NCBI RefSeq assembly: GCF_002797395.1 | Contig: NZ_KZ454943.1 | Location: 3,509,966 to 3,573,965, forward strand | Length of the DNA: 64,000 bases | Reading direction: 5' to 3' | From: Bacillus solitudinis | GTDB taxonomy: Bacteria > Bacillota > Bacilli > Bacillales > Bacillaceae_D | Shown here: one piece after another, positions 1 through 9,000 of the stretch | Position numbering within the stretch: the stretch's first letter is position 1 | Layout: each line of letters begins with the position of its first letter | Position numbers and translations under genes: made by a program | The notes under the pieces: generated by a model | Told to the model about the DNA's origin: nothing | Database searches by the model: none | What the model saw: only the letters and a program-made list of their open reading frames with translations

Positions 1-484
1 TAGCTTATATTATTATTTACTTGCAGAGGGCGACTATATACCAATGATTCGCGTATATAGTCATTCAATACAACAAATAAATGAGTTAAAAATGAATGTG
101 TATGAAAAAAGTAGCTTGAGTTATGATGAAACTCAGGAACATGTTACGACGATTGAATCGATATTGATGCAAAACATTGCAGAGCACTACAAGTTGCCAG
201 TTTGGAAAGAAGTGTTGAAGGACTTCTTTTATTTGAAACGTCTCCTTTTTGAAAAAAATGAATGGATTGAAGGTCGTAAGCTACCGATTATTCATTCAAT
301 CATTCGTGAGACAAGTCATGTGGATGATGTACTCGAATACTGTGAAGAGAAAATCGAGCATGTAAAGGACCGTCTTTTAAAAACAGGAAGAGATCTTAAC
401 ATCTTTGAAGGTTTTCTCATTGAGCACGTTGACAGACTAATTGGTTCATCAGCCTACAAAGAAAAAGTTGCCGAAGAAGGGTGA
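1..484 (+). CDS. hepS: Heptaprenyl diphosphate synthase component I (3' part)
   Basis: The reading frame is open from base 2 of the window, so the start lies upstream and only the last 160 codons are present; the ATG at 44 is internal. HepS is the small non-catalytic subunit that pairs with HepT to make the C35 side chain of menaquinone-7. The visible part carries the motif [14 protein letters not shown], which I associate with this family, and a helical C-terminus. It is followed directly by menG, as in B. subtilis. In B. subtilis mtrB (TRAP) lies just upstream, so it may sit just outside this window. The identification rests on sequence resemblance plus gene order. Confidence 0.9.
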   Translation, partial: SLYYYLLAEGDYIPMIRVYSHSIQQINELKMNVYEKSSLSYDETQEHVTTIESILMQNIAEHYKLPVWKEVLKDFFYLKRLLFEKNEWIEGRKLPIIHSIIRETSHVDDVLEYCEEKIEHVKDRLLKTGRDLNIFEGFLIEHVDRLIGSSAYKEKVAEEG

Positions 485-489
485 ATCCT

Positions 490-1194
490 ATGAGTCAATC
501 TAAAGAAGAACGAGTTCATCAGGTGTTTGAATCAATTTATAAAAAATATGATCTCATGAATTCAGTTATTAGTTTCCAAAGACATAAAGCATGGCGTAAA
601 AATACGATGAAGCGTATGAACGTCGAAAAGGGTAGTAGGGCGTTAGATGTCTGTTGTGGCACGGCAGATTGGACGATTGCTCTAGCTGAAGCTACAGGAC
701 CAACAGGAAAGATAGATGGTCTAGACTTTAGTCAAAATATGCTCTCTATTGGCCAAGAGAAAGTAGAAGAAAAGCAATTAAACCATGTGACTTTAACGCA
801 TGGTAATGCGATGGACTTGCCTTACCAAGATAATTCATTTGATTTTGTCACGATTGGCTTTGGTCTTCGGAATGTTCCTGACTATATGCAGGCTTTGAAC
901 GAAATGTATCGCGTGGTTAAACCTGGAGGCATGGTTGTTTGTCTTGAAACTTCACAACCGACAATCCCTGTCTTTAAACAATTGTACTTCTTTTATTTTC
1001 GTCGAGTGATGCCTGTATTTGGAAAACTATTTGCGAAGAGTTATGATGAATATTCGTGGTTACAAGAATCAACGATGTCATTTCCAAATCGTGAAAAACT
1101 AGCAGAGATGTTTAAGAAAACTGGCTTTTCAAATGTCGAGGTAAAGACGTATTCTGGCGGTGTTGCTGCGATGCATTTAGGGATTAAACCTTAA
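490..1194 (+). CDS. menG: Demethylmenaquinone methyltransferase MenG (UbiE family)
   Basis: This is the SAM-dependent C-methyltransferase that converts demethylmenaquinone to menaquinone, 234 aa. The SAM-binding motif [11 protein letters not shown] lies near residue 54, and GFGLRNVPD and PGGMVVCLE are further family motifs. The ATG at 490 follows a GAAGAAGGG ribosome site overlapping the hepS stop codon; an upstream in-frame GTG at 481 lies inside that site and is less likely. The spacing to hepS suggests translational coupling. The enzyme serves both the classical Men and the futalosine pathways, which fits the three genes that follow. Confidence 0.96.
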   Translation: MSQSKEERVHQVFESIYKKYDLMNSVISFQRHKAWRKNTMKRMNVEKGSRALDVCCGTADWTIALAEATGPTGKIDGLDFSQNMLSIGQEKVEEKQLNHVTLTHGNAMDLPYQDNSFDFVTIGFGLRNVPDYMQALNEMYRVVKPGGMVVCLETSQPTIPVFKQLYFFYFRRVMPVFGKLFAKSYDEYSWLQESTMSFPNREKLAEMFKKTGFSNVEVKTYSGGVAAMHLGIKP

Positions 1195-1225
1195 AAATAG
1201 GAGTAGTAGAATTGGAGCAGATATT

Positions 1226-2089
1226 GTGATTAGGAAGATTAGCATTATTCTAGAAATGATTAAATTTGAGCATACGGTTTTTGCACTACCCTTTGCTTAT
1301 TTTGGTGCTGTCATTGGCTCATTTGTTGTCGATGGTACATGGCCATCCTTAATGCAATGGATATGGATTACAGTTGCGATGGTTGGTGCAAGAAGTGCGG
1401 CGATGTCGTTAAATCGAGTAATTGATGAACAAATTGATAAAAAGAACCCAAGAACAGAAAAGCGGGCTATTCCTGCAGGTTTAGTTTCGAAGCTAGAGGT
1501 ACTCATCTTTATTATTATTTCCTTTTTCCTTTTGTTTTTTGCAGCGTTTCAACTGAATATGCTTGCTGTGTATTTGTTGCCCTTAGCTGTGTTCTTTCTT
1601 GTCATCTATTCCTATACAAAACGATTTACGTGGTTTTGTCATCTTATTTTAGGTGTGACAATTGGTATTGCTCCTTTGGGTGGTTTTGTGGGGGCTACAG
1701 GAACATTAACATGGGAAGCAGTATTACTATTTCTAGCTGTTGCATTATGGACAGCTGGTTTTGATGTGATTTATGCGACCCAGGATGCGGAGTACGACCG
1801 AGCACATAAATTGTTCTCCATTCCAAGTCGATTTGGGGTTGCACATGCATTAGTGTTGGCGAAGATTTTTCATATTATCAGCTTTTTATTATTTGTGTCC
1901 TTATTTTTTGTCTCTCCTTTAGGATGGCTATACTTAATCGGGGTCTTGATTGCTGGTGGTATTATGGTGTACGAACACTCGATTGTTTCAAAAGAAGATT
2001 TGTCAAAAGTGAATGTCGCTTTTTTTACAATGAATGGTATTCTTAGTCTTGTTATGTTTATCTTTGCGATTGGAGATGTTCTTTTATGA
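1226..2089 (+). CDS. mqnP: UbiA-family prenyltransferase, probably futalosine-pathway MqnP
   Basis: A 287-aa integral membrane protein of the UbiA superfamily with about eight to nine hydrophobic segments. The first Asp-rich motif is NRVIDEQIDKKNPRT and the second is YATQDAEYDRAHKLFSIP; both bind Mg-prenyl diphosphate. In the futalosine pathway this enzyme would attach the heptaprenyl chain to 1,4-dihydroxy-6-naphthoate. Classical MenA also belongs to this superfamily, but the neighbours UbiX and MqnA favour the MqnP role. GTG start at 1226 with GGAG upstream. The stop overlaps the ubiX start by four bases (ATGA). The role is inferred from context. Confidence 0.85.
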   Translation: MIRKISIILEMIKFEHTVFALPFAYFGAVIGSFVVDGTWPSLMQWIWITVAMVGARSAAMSLNRVIDEQIDKKNPRTEKRAIPAGLVSKLEVLIFIIISFFLLFFAAFQLNMLAVYLLPLAVFFLVIYSYTKRFTWFCHLILGVTIGIAPLGGFVGATGTLTWEAVLLFLAVALWTAGFDVIYATQDAEYDRAHKLFSIPSRFGVAHALVLAKIFHIISFLLFVSLFFVSPLGWLYLIGVLIAGGIMVYEHSIVSKEDLSKVNVAFFTMNGILSLVMFIFAIGDVLL

Positions 2090-2694
2090 AGCCGCGTCAA
2101 AACGGTACCTTTACAGTTGGGATTACAGGTGCAAGTGGAGCCATCTATGGTGTTCGCCTCGTTCAAGAACTATTAAAACAGTCCTATAAAGTTCATCTCG
2201 TACTAACAGAAGCGGCATGGCAAGTCTTTAAAGAAGAATTACGTTTAGATACATCAGACCGAGAACGTACACTGAATGAGCTATTTAACACTCTTTCTGG
2301 TGAATTACATACACATCATCTCCATGACTATTCCGCACCTATTGCTAGCGGGTCATATCAAAATGATGGGATGGTTATTATTCCATGCTCGATGGGGACG
2401 CTTTCTGGAATTGCGCATGGTGCGTCTGGGAATCTCTTGGAACGTACAGCAGATGTGATGTTAAAAGAACGTCGAAAGCTAGTAATTGTTCCAAGAGAAA
2501 CGCCATTAAACGAGATTCACCTTGAAAATATGCTTAAGGCTTCAAAGGTAGGAGCAACGATTTTACCTGCGATGCCTGGCTTTTATCATCTTCCAGAAAC
2601 ATTAGATGATTTGGTTCACTTTTTAGTTGGAAAAGTATTAGATGCCATCGAAGTTGACCATGATTTATTTACCCGATGGGGGGAAGAAAAATGA
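2086..2694 (+). CDS. ubiX: UbiX-type flavin prenyltransferase
   Basis: A 202-aa flavoprotein of the UbiX/Pad1 family that makes prenylated FMN, the cofactor of UbiD-type decarboxylases. The N-terminal motif GITGASGAIYGVRL is the flavin phosphate loop, and VIIPCSMGTLSGIAHG and RRKLVIVPRETP are typical later motifs. It overlaps the preceding and following genes by ATGA junctions, so it is likely translated in concert with them. In the futalosine route the partner decarboxylase (UbiD-like MqnL) would be encoded outside this window. It could also serve another UbiD-like enzyme. Confidence 0.93.
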   Translation: MKPRQNGTFTVGITGASGAIYGVRLVQELLKQSYKVHLVLTEAAWQVFKEELRLDTSDRERTLNELFNTLSGELHTHHLHDYSAPIASGSYQNDGMVIIPCSMGTLSGIAHGASGNLLERTADVMLKERRKLVIVPRETPLNEIHLENMLKASKVGATILPAMPGFYHLPETLDDLVHFLVGKVLDAIEVDHDLFTRWGEEK

Positions 2695-3536
2695 CGATTG
2701 TAATCGGAGAGATTTCCTATACGAACATCTTGCCGTTTTTCTTTCACTTAAATCATAAGGTGCTAGAGGAACAGCAATATCGTTTCGTTCCCCAAGTACC
2801 ATCGCAATTAAATGCCGAAATGGCTGCTGGAAGAGTCGATGTTGGAGGGATATCCTCGTTTGCTTATGCAGAAAACCCTGAGAAGTATACACTTCTTCCT
2901 AATTTATCCGTTTCTTCTCAAGGGAAAGTAGGCTCGATTTTCTTATTTTCACGTTATCCACTAGCTGAGCTCTCGGGAAAAAGAATAGCCTTAACATCGA
3001 GCTCGGCAACATCTATTCATTTATTGAAAATTATTTTACAACATTTTTTGAAATATGAGAATGATTATTCGACAATGAATCCCAATATAGATGTTATGCT
3101 TGAGAGTCATGATGCTTGTTTGTTAATCGGGGATGATGCGATTCGAGCAAGTTGGACGAAAGGACCGTTTCTCTATCAATATGACTTAGGAGCTCTTTGG
3201 TATGAACATACAGGACTTTCGATGACCTATGCAGTATTTGCAGTGAGAAACGAAAAAATGATAGATGAACCTATAAAAATAGCAGGACTCCAACAAGCCT
3301 TTCTAAATAGTAAAAATGAGAGCATTCGGCTTGAACATGCTCCCATGATTCAAGAAATAATGGCAGTAATTGGTGGAGGGAAACAGTTCTGGGAAACTTA
3401 TTTTTCAGGATTACGTTATGATTTTGGTGTAAAAGAACAAGAGGGGTTACGCTATTATTATCAACTCGCTCATCAATGTGGGTTCTTAAGAAAAAGCGTT
3501 GAGACAATTCACGTTTGGGATTCAGTTCATCAATGA
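2691..3536 (+). CDS. mqnA: Chorismate dehydratase MqnA (futalosine pathway)
   Basis: A 281-aa protein of the MqnA/MqnD periplasmic-binding-protein-like family, which dehydrates chorismate to 3-enolpyruvyl-benzoate, the first step of the futalosine menaquinone pathway. Visible motifs are IGEISYTNILPFF at the N-terminus, DVGGISSFAYAENP, SSATSIHLLK and LLIGDDAIRA. The ATG at 2691 overlaps the ubiX stop and follows a strong GGGGGAAG site; an upstream ATG at 2676 lies before that site and is rejected. Its presence argues that this organism makes menaquinone from chorismate by the futalosine route, unlike B. subtilis. Confidence 0.9.
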   Translation: MTIVIGEISYTNILPFFFHLNHKVLEEQQYRFVPQVPSQLNAEMAAGRVDVGGISSFAYAENPEKYTLLPNLSVSSQGKVGSIFLFSRYPLAELSGKRIALTSSSATSIHLLKIILQHFLKYENDYSTMNPNIDVMLESHDACLLIGDDAIRASWTKGPFLYQYDLGALWYEHTGLSMTYAVFAVRNEKMIDEPIKIAGLQQAFLNSKNESIRLEHAPMIQEIMAVIGGGKQFWETYFSGLRYDFGVKEQEGLRYYYQLAHQCGFLRKSVETIHVWDSVHQ

Positions 3537-3564
3537 GTGAACCTGAACTAGTAAGGTGGACGAC

Positions 3565-4536
3565 ATGAAACTAGCAGATATTTATATGCATTTTGAATCT
3601 GACATAACGGTGATTGAACAAGAACTTGAGGCAACTGTTCAAGCGGAAAATGAGGTGCTTCGTGATGCGTCTGTGCATTTGCTACGAGCGGGTGGCAAGC
3701 GCATTCGCCCAGTTTTTGTTCTGCTCGCGGCGAAGTTTGGTCAATATGACATAAACGTATTAAAACATATTGCCGTTCCTCTCGAATTAATCCATATGGC
3801 CTCTCTCGTTCATGACGATGTGATAGACGATGCGGAATTACGTAGAGGAAAAAAGACGATAAAATCACAATGGGATAATCGCGTTGCTATGTATACAGGC
3901 GATTATATTTTTGGCAAGGCTGTAGAATGTGCAGCGTTTTTTAATAATCCTAAAATTCATCAAACGTTGTCTAATACAATGGTTGAGATGTGTATTGGAG
4001 AGGTCGAACAAATTCGCGACCAGTATAATTGGGGTCAAAATTTACGTGTTTATTTGCGAAGAATTAAACGAAAAACGGCTTTACTTATTGCTGTAAGTTG
4101 TGAATTAGGAGCTTTAGCGGCTAATGCGGATCCCGTTGTTCAAAAGAAACTGTATCAGTTTGGTTACAATGTGGGAATGTCCTTTCAAATCACCGATGAT
4201 ATTCTAGATTTTGTCGGGACCGAGGATCAGCTTGGTAAGCCAGCTGGAGGTGATTTGCGCCAAGGCAATGTAACACTCCCAGCTTTATATGTCATGCATG
4301 AGCAACCAAAAGTGAAGAAGCAAATTATGGATTTGCTAGCGGATGAATATCCTGACGAAGTGGATATCAATCCCATTCTAACTTCCATTAAAGAATCGGA
4401 GGGAATTAAATTTTCTCTTAAGATTAGTGATATGTATTTACAAAAGGGATACGAGGCACTAAAAACCCTTCCAAACACAGATGCAAAAATTTATTTTCAT
4501 GAAATTGCTAAGTACATAGGTACCCGAAAATTTTAA
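3565..4536 (+). CDS. hepT: Heptaprenyl diphosphate synthase component II
   Basis: A 323-aa trans-isoprenyl diphosphate synthase, the catalytic subunit that condenses farnesyl diphosphate with four isopentenyl diphosphates. The first Asp-rich motif HDDVIDDAELRRG lies near residue 80 and the second, DDILDF, near residue 212; GGKRIRP near residue 42 is the substrate-binding motif. The ATG at 3565 has AAGGTGG in front; the GTG at 3556 falls inside that site. It is the last gene of the menaquinone operon and ends in a terminator. Confidence 0.95.
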   Translation: MKLADIYMHFESDITVIEQELEATVQAENEVLRDASVHLLRAGGKRIRPVFVLLAAKFGQYDINVLKHIAVPLELIHMASLVHDDVIDDAELRRGKKTIKSQWDNRVAMYTGDYIFGKAVECAAFFNNPKIHQTLSNTMVEMCIGEVEQIRDQYNWGQNLRVYLRRIKRKTALLIAVSCELGALAANADPVVQKKLYQFGYNVGMSFQITDDILDFVGTEDQLGKPAGGDLRQGNVTLPALYVMHEQPKVKKQIMDLLADEYPDEVDINPILTSIKESEGIKFSLKISDMYLQKGYEALKTLPNTDAKIYFHEIAKYIGTRKF

Positions 4537-4561
4537 ACTTGCCGATAAGGTGAGTTTTTTT
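4536..4561 (+). terminator. Terminator after hepT
   Basis: AACTTGCC pairs with GGTGAGTT (eight pairs, two of them G-U) around a GATAA loop and is followed by a run of T. It ends the hepS-hepT operon. Confidence 0.75.
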
Positions 4562-4569
4562 GGTAATGA

Positions 4570-4598
4570 TTGTGAAAAATCATCTACTGTGTTATACT
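4570..4598 (+). promoter_or_regulatory. Sigma-A promoter of ndk
   Basis: TTGTGA (4570-4575), 17-bp spacer, then TATACT (4593-4598) preceded by an extended -10 TG. It lies between the hepT terminator and ndk. Confidence 0.7.
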
Positions 4599-4648
4599 AT
4601 ATGTTGAATATTGTGTCATAATAGATAATGAGGGAGAGGTAATGTAAG

Positions 4649-5092
4649 ATGGAACGTACATACTTAATGATCAAACCTGACGGGGTTCAACGTAACTTAA
4701 TCGGAGAGATTGTTTCACGCTTTGAAAAGAAAGGGTTTACATTGGTTGGAGCTAAGCTAATGACCATATCTAAAGAGATGGCTGAAGAACATTATGTTGA
4801 GCATAAAGAGCGTCCTTTTTTTGGGAAACTTGTATCTTTTATTACATCTGGTCCTGTCTTTGCAATGGTGTGGGAAGGTGAAAATGTCATTAGCGTAGCT
4901 CGTAAAATGATGGGTGGAACAAATCCTGTTGATGCAGTACCTGGAACGATTCGATCAGATTTTGCCGTTAACATGGATAAAAACATTATTCATGGTTCAG
5001 ATTCACCAGAAAGTGCACAGAGGGAAATCGGCATTTTCTTTCAAGCTAATGAATTAAACGAATATGATAAAACAATCCGTACATGGATTTAA
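4649..5092 (+). CDS. ndk: Nucleoside diphosphate kinase
   Basis: A 147-aa enzyme that moves the gamma phosphate of ATP to other nucleoside diphosphates. The signature [12 protein letters not shown] holds the phospho-accepting histidine (His115), and the N-terminal [17 protein letters not shown] is typical. Length is usual for bacterial Ndk. It has its own promoter and is flanked by terminators, so it is probably monocistronic. Its place between hepT and cheR is the same as in B. subtilis. Confidence 0.97.
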   Translation: MERTYLMIKPDGVQRNLIGEIVSRFEKKGFTLVGAKLMTISKEMAEEHYVEHKERPFFGKLVSFITSGPVFAMVWEGENVISVARKMMGGTNPVDAVPGTIRSDFAVNMDKNIIHGSDSPESAQREIGIFFQANELNEYDKTIRTWI

Positions 5093-5108
5093 TTTTTACA
5101 TAGAACGA

Positions 5109-5140
5109 AGACCTGTTCATCATGAACGGGTCTTTTTTTC
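5109..5140 (+). terminator. Terminator after ndk
   Basis: AGACCTGTTCA pairs with TGAACGGGTCT (11 pairs, one G-U) around a three-base loop and is followed by seven T. Confidence 0.9.
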
Positions 5141-5184
5141 TTGAATAGACGATAACTTGGGTTTTTTGGCGATTTGTTGGCAGT

Positions 5185-5211
5185 GAAAAACTCGTTGATT
5201 GTGGTCGATAT
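5185..5211 (+). promoter_or_regulatory. Possible sigma-D promoter of cheR
   Basis: GAAA (5185-5188), 15-bp spacer, then GTCGATAT (5204-5211). The flagellar sigma-D consensus is TAAA-N15-GCCGATAT, so one base differs in each element. It sits 75 bp upstream of the chemotaxis gene cheR, which makes biological sense. It is a sequence match only. Confidence 0.5.
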
Positions 5212-5285
5212 GAAGAGAGGATAGCAATTTGAATTAATTAATCGTATGATATCTCTAAAAGATGCAATCAAAGGGGAACCTAGTC

Positions 5286-6059
5286 ATGAGTCAGGATTAT
5301 ACACAATTTGTCGAACGGGTTAAGAAGAAAACAGGTATCGATCTCGCGTCTTACAAAGAAGCCCAAATGAAGCGACGGTTAGAGTCATTGCGCGATAAAA
5401 GAGGGTATCAGGATTTCGTTTCCTATTATCAAGCGATGTCTAGCGAGGAACTTCTGTTCAATGAGTTTCTTGAGAGGATGACAATTAATGTTTCAGAGTT
5501 TTATAGAAATTACAAAAGGTGGGAAGTATTAGAAGCTAAAATCTTACCACGACTCTATAAAGAAAACTCACATTTGAAAATTTGGAGTGCTGCTTGTTCA
5601 ACTGGTGAAGAGCCATATACACTCGCTATGATTTTATCGAAATTCATGCCACTGTCAAAAATTTCAATTTTAGCGACTGATTTAGATCGCGAAATTTTAG
5701 AGAGAGCGAAAATCGGGCTTTATACTGATCGGTCTTTAAAAGAGATACCAAAACCAGCTTTAACAAAGTTTTTTGATAAAGATCCAATGGGTTATAAGGT
5801 AAAAGAAGAAATTAAGAAAACAGTTCAATTCAAACACCAAAATTTATTAGCGGACCGCTTTGAAGAGCAATTTGATTTAATTGTTTGTCGCAATGTAATG
5901 ATTTATTTTACTGAAGAGGCTAAAAATCAGCTCTATCATAAATTTAGTCGTTCTCTACGAAAAGGTGGAGTTTTGTTTGTTGGAAGCACCGAACAAATTT
6001 TCAACTCGTCAACCTATCAATTAGAAACAGAAGATACATTTTTTTATAAAAAGTTATAG
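5286..6059 (+). CDS. cheR: Chemoreceptor methyltransferase CheR
   Basis: A 257-aa SAM-dependent glutamate O-methyltransferase that methylates chemoreceptors during adaptation. An N-terminal helical CheR domain ([15 protein letters not shown] near residue 22) precedes the Rossmann methyltransferase domain with [16 protein letters not shown] as SAM-binding motif and [11 protein letters not shown] further on. The ATG at 5286 has AAGGGG nine bases upstream; an ATG at 5262 lacks a good site. It is a lone chemotaxis gene away from the main fla/che cluster, as in B. subtilis. Confidence 0.95.
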   Translation: MSQDYTQFVERVKKKTGIDLASYKEAQMKRRLESLRDKRGYQDFVSYYQAMSSEELLFNEFLERMTINVSEFYRNYKRWEVLEAKILPRLYKENSHLKIWSAACSTGEEPYTLAMILSKFMPLSKISILATDLDREILERAKIGLYTDRSLKEIPKPALTKFFDKDPMGYKVKEEIKKTVQFKHQNLLADRFEEQFDLIVCRNVMIYFTEEAKNQLYHKFSRSLRKGGVLFVGSTEQIFNSSTYQLETEDTFFYKKL

Positions 6060-6159
6060 TTACGGTATTATCCTAAGCATCCTTATTCGAGGATTATTAG
6101 ACGATGCATGTGCTTTTTGATAAAATGATGAAGGAGATAAGAATTGTTCTGATTTTATC

Positions 6160-6188
6160 AAGACAGAAAAGATAAACCATGTTATAAT
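6160..6188 (+). promoter_or_regulatory. Promoter of the aroC operon
   Basis: AAGACA (6160-6165), 17-bp spacer and a perfect TATAAT (6183-6188) with extended -10 TG. It lies 51 bp upstream of the aroC start codon. Confidence 0.65.
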
Positions 6189-6238
6189 TTAACGCATAAA
6201 AGCGATAAAGAGAACGATTGGTTGGAGGAGGAAGTAAG

Positions 6239-7411
6239 ATGAGATATTTAACAGCTGGTGAATCACACGGACCGCAACTTACAACGATTATTGAAGGGGT
6301 TCCGGCGCAGCTTGAGTTGGTGGCTGAAGACATTAATGGTGATTTAGCACGTCGTCAAGGTGGGTATGGTCGTGGGCGCCGAATGCAAATTGAAAAGGAC
6401 CGTGTACAAATATTAAGTGGAGTAAGACATGGAAAAACAACCGGGGCTCCAATTGCACTTGTGGTTGAAAATAAAGACTGGACTCATTGGACAAAAATCA
6501 TGGGTGCAGAACCGTTATCTGAAGAAGAAGAAGCTGACGTAAAACGAAAGCTAACTCGTCCGCGTCCTGGACATGCTGATTTAAACGGTGCGATTAAGTA
6601 TGGTCACAGAGATATGAGAAATGTTCTGGAGCGTTCATCTGCTCGTGAGACGACTGTGCGTGTCGCTGCTGGTGCTGTTGCAAAGAAAATTCTACATACA
6701 TTTGGCATTAAAGTTGGTGGACATGTTTTAGAAATCGGTGGTGTTAAAGCTGAAAATACCTCTTACTCATCAATAGAGGATTTACAGGAACGCTCAGAAG
6801 CATCTCAAGTTCGTTGTTTGGATGAACAGGCAAGTGAGAGAATGATTGCCGCGATTGACCAAGCGAAAAGCGACGGGGATTCTATTGGGGGCGTGGTTGA
6901 AGTCGTTGTTGAAGGTGTTCCGATCGGACTTGGAAGCCACGTTCAATACGACCGCAAATTAGATGCGAAAATTGCCGCGGCAGTTATGAGCATTAACGCG
7001 TTTAAAGGTGTAGAAATTGGAATCGGATTTGAAGCTGCTAGTAAACCAGGAAGCCAAGTTCACGATGAAATTATTTGGGACGAAGAAAAGGGATACACAA
7101 GAAGAACAAATAATCTTGGTGGATTTGAAGGCGGTATGACAAATGGTATGCCAATAGTTGTCCGTGGTGTGATGAAACCCATCCCAACACTGTATAAGCC
7201 ACTTCAAAGTGTAGATATCGAGACAAAAGAAGTGTTTGCTGCAAGCATTGAAAGATCTGATAGCTGTGCAGTGCCAGCTGCAGCAGTTGTTGCAGAAGCG
7301 GTTGTTGCATGGGAAGTTGCGAATGTTCTTTTAGAAACATTTGGCCAGGATCGTGTTGAAGCCATTCAAGCAACAATTGATCGTCACAACGAAGATGCGA
7401 GGTCTTTCTAA
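6239..7411 (+). CDS. aroC: Chorismate synthase
   Basis: A 390-aa FMN-dependent enzyme that turns 5-enolpyruvylshikimate-3-phosphate into chorismate, called AroF in B. subtilis nomenclature. Family motifs are GESHGPQLT at the N-terminus, [20 protein letters not shown] and [15 protein letters not shown], and [16 protein letters not shown] further on. The ATG at 6239 follows GGAGGAG; an ATG at 6218 lies upstream of that site. The stop overlaps the aroB start (TAATG). It opens the aromatic supraoperon. Confidence 0.97.
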   Translation: MRYLTAGESHGPQLTTIIEGVPAQLELVAEDINGDLARRQGGYGRGRRMQIEKDRVQILSGVRHGKTTGAPIALVVENKDWTHWTKIMGAEPLSEEEEADVKRKLTRPRPGHADLNGAIKYGHRDMRNVLERSSARETTVRVAAGAVAKKILHTFGIKVGGHVLEIGGVKAENTSYSSIEDLQERSEASQVRCLDEQASERMIAAIDQAKSDGDSIGGVVEVVVEGVPIGLGSHVQYDRKLDAKIAAAVMSINAFKGVEIGIGFEAASKPGSQVHDEIIWDEEKGYTRRTNNLGGFEGGMTNGMPIVVRGVMKPIPTLYKPLQSVDIETKEVFAASIERSDSCAVPAAAVVAEAVVAWEVANVLLETFGQDRVEAIQATIDRHNEDARSF

Positions 7412-8496
7412 TGAAAGAAGTAACTGTTCCAACAGCTTCAAAAAAATACACTGTTTTTATTGAATCTGGCTTACGGCATCGTGTCGGTCGTTTTTTACAA
7501 GACACTTTAGTGAAGGCACCTTCTTCGGTGTTTATTATTTCTGATTCCAATGTAGCCCAACGTTATTTAACCGATGTCATCAATAGCTTTGAATCAAGCA
7601 TTCAAATTTATGAGGCGGTTATTCCGAGTGGAGAAGCATCGAAATCGTTCTCGGTTTATGAACAGTTATTAACAAAGGCATTAGAATCTGGATTAGACAG
7701 ACAATCTGTCATCATTGCGCTCGGTGGTGGCGTCGTAGGGGATATTGCCGGATTTGTTGCAGCAACATATATGCGAGGAGTTCGTTTTATTCAAGTTCCA
7801 ACGACTCTCCTTGCTCATGACAGCAGTGTCGGTGGGAAAGTTGCTATCAACCACGCTCTTGGAAAAAACATGGTAGGAGCGTTTCATCAGCCAGAAGCGG
7901 TGCTATATGATACGGAAACGCTATTTTCACTTCCAAATCATGAGTGGCGATCTGGGTTCGCTGAAGTCATGAAACACGGTCTAATTCGTCGTTCTGACTT
8001 TTATCAATGGCTTGTTAATGAAGTGACTTCGTTTGATGGGCTTAGTACTGAGCTTGTAAATGAAATGCTTGAACGATCGATTGCTGTCAAAGCAGAGATC
8101 GTAACAGAGGATGAAAAGGAGCTTGGGATTCGTGCATATCTAAATTTCGGTCATACGCTTGGTCATGCGATTGAAACGAAGCTTGGCTATGGGCGAATAA
8201 CGCACGGGGAAGCTGTTGTGATTGGAATGGTTTTTGCGATGAAGTTAAGTGAAGTGGTTATGCAAACAACCTTACCGGTGGAACAGTTCAAAGCTTGGCT
8301 CCATTCGCTTCAGTATCAGACGGACATACCTAAAGAGCTTTCTGCAGGGGATCTTCTTACTGTAATGAAGAAGGATAAGAAGGTTGAAGCAGGAGCGATA
8401 CGGATGGTGTTGCTGAGATGTGTAGGGGAAGCTGTTGTAAAAGAAGTCGATGATTCAACTCTTCTCCAAGCTATAGAAAAGGCATTGGAGGGATGA
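7411..8496 (+). CDS. aroB: 3-Dehydroquinate synthase
   Basis: A 361-aa NAD- and metal-dependent enzyme closing the first ring of the shikimate pathway. Motifs are ALGGGVVGDIAGFVAATYMRG (NAD binding) with PTTLLAHDSSVGGKVAIN near residue 130, and FGHTLGHAIE with the metal-binding histidine near residue 250. It overlaps the aroC stop by one base and leads directly into aroH, implying coupled translation. Confidence 0.97.
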   Translation: MKEVTVPTASKKYTVFIESGLRHRVGRFLQDTLVKAPSSVFIISDSNVAQRYLTDVINSFESSIQIYEAVIPSGEASKSFSVYEQLLTKALESGLDRQSVIIALGGGVVGDIAGFVAATYMRGVRFIQVPTTLLAHDSSVGGKVAINHALGKNMVGAFHQPEAVLYDTETLFSLPNHEWRSGFAEVMKHGLIRRSDFYQWLVNEVTSFDGLSTELVNEMLERSIAVKAEIVTEDEKELGIRAYLNFGHTLGHAIETKLGYGRITHGEAVVIGMVFAMKLSEVVMQTTLPVEQFKAWLHSLQYQTDIPKELSAGDLLTVMKKDKKVEAGAIRMVLLRCVGEAVVKEVDDSTLLQAIEKALEG

Positions 8497-8500
8497 TATC

Positions 8501-8884
8501 ATGATTCGTGGAATCCGCGGAGCAATTACAGTTACGTCAGATAGTGAACACGAGATACTAGACGCAACAGAAGAGCTATTAATCGAAATCATTAAAGAAA
8601 ATCAGCTTGATGCAGAACAAGTAGCCCAAGCATTAATTACAGTGACAAATGATATTACATCCACTTTTCCGGCCGTTGCTTTAAGACGATTTCCGGGTTG
8701 GTCATATGTACCTGTTACATGTGCCCAGGAAATTCCTGTTGCGGGAAGTTTACCACTTTGTATTCGATTCTTATTAACCGTAAATAGTGATAAAAAACAG
8801 GCTGACATTAAACATATTTATTTACGTGAAGCTAAAAAACTTAGACCGGATTTATCCTTGACTAGAGAAAGCCAATCAAGTTAA
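8501..8884 (+). CDS. aroH: Chorismate mutase AroH
   Basis: A 127-aa monofunctional chorismate mutase of the trimeric AroH type, converting chorismate to prephenate for phenylalanine and tyrosine. IRGIRGAITV at the N-terminus and ALRRFPGWSYVPV are family motifs; length equals B. subtilis AroH. It begins four bases after the aroB stop. Its last codons overlap the promoter of the trp operon. Confidence 0.95.
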   Translation: MIRGIRGAITVTSDSEHEILDATEELLIEIIKENQLDAEQVAQALITVTNDITSTFPAVALRRFPGWSYVPVTCAQEIPVAGSLPLCIRFLLTVNSDKKQADIKHIYLREAKKLRPDLSLTRESQSS

Positions 8885-8887
8885 ACT
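8858..8887 (+). promoter_or_regulatory. Promoter of the trp operon
   Basis: TTGACT (8858-8863), 18-bp spacer and TAAACT (8882-8887), inside the 3' end of aroH. Transcription would start near 8893, just ahead of the TRAP triplets, which is the arrangement known from B. subtilis. Confidence 0.65.
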
Positions 8888-8899
8888 AAAGTGGAATAT

Positions 8900-8982
8900 T
8901 AGTTGAGTGATAGCCTAGAGTTTAGAGAGTTTTTAGCCGAGTAGAGAATGAGTTTGAGTTGAGGAGAGCCGAGCAAAGCTAG
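8900..8982 (+). promoter_or_regulatory. TRAP-binding leader of the trp operon
   Basis: The stretch holds a dense series of GAG and TAG triplets, mostly five to six bases apart: about 15 usable ones at 8900, 8905, 8911, 8916, 8923, 8927, 8934, 8939, 8944, 8950, 8956, 8961, 8966, 8971 and 8980. This is the signature of RNA wrapped around the tryptophan-bound TRAP ring (MtrB). The last triplets overlap GCTAGGGAT (8978-8986), which can pair with ATACCCTAAGC (9001-9011) as antiterminator. Bound TRAP would block this pairing and let the terminator form. B. subtilis has 11 triplets; the count here is higher. Confidence 0.92.
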
Positions 8983-9000
8983 GGATACGTGTATTGATTC

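Noticed and set aside
481-489. GTG at 481 as the start of menG
   Set aside because: It overlaps the Shine-Dalgarno sequence and the hepS stop; the ATG at 490 gives the family's N-terminus.
3548-3868. 106-codon reverse frame over hepT
   Set aside because: Antisense to the Asp-rich motif region of hepT; composition is that of a shadow frame.
6060-6120. Hairpin after cheR as terminator
   Set aside because: ATCCT/AGGAT and GCATC/GATGC pairings are short and broken, and the T run is weak; possible but not supported enough to list.
7071-7550. 159-codon reverse open frame over the aroC/aroB junction
   Set aside because: It lies antisense to two clear enzymes, has no ribosome site and its translation has no recognisable motif; it is a shadow frame.
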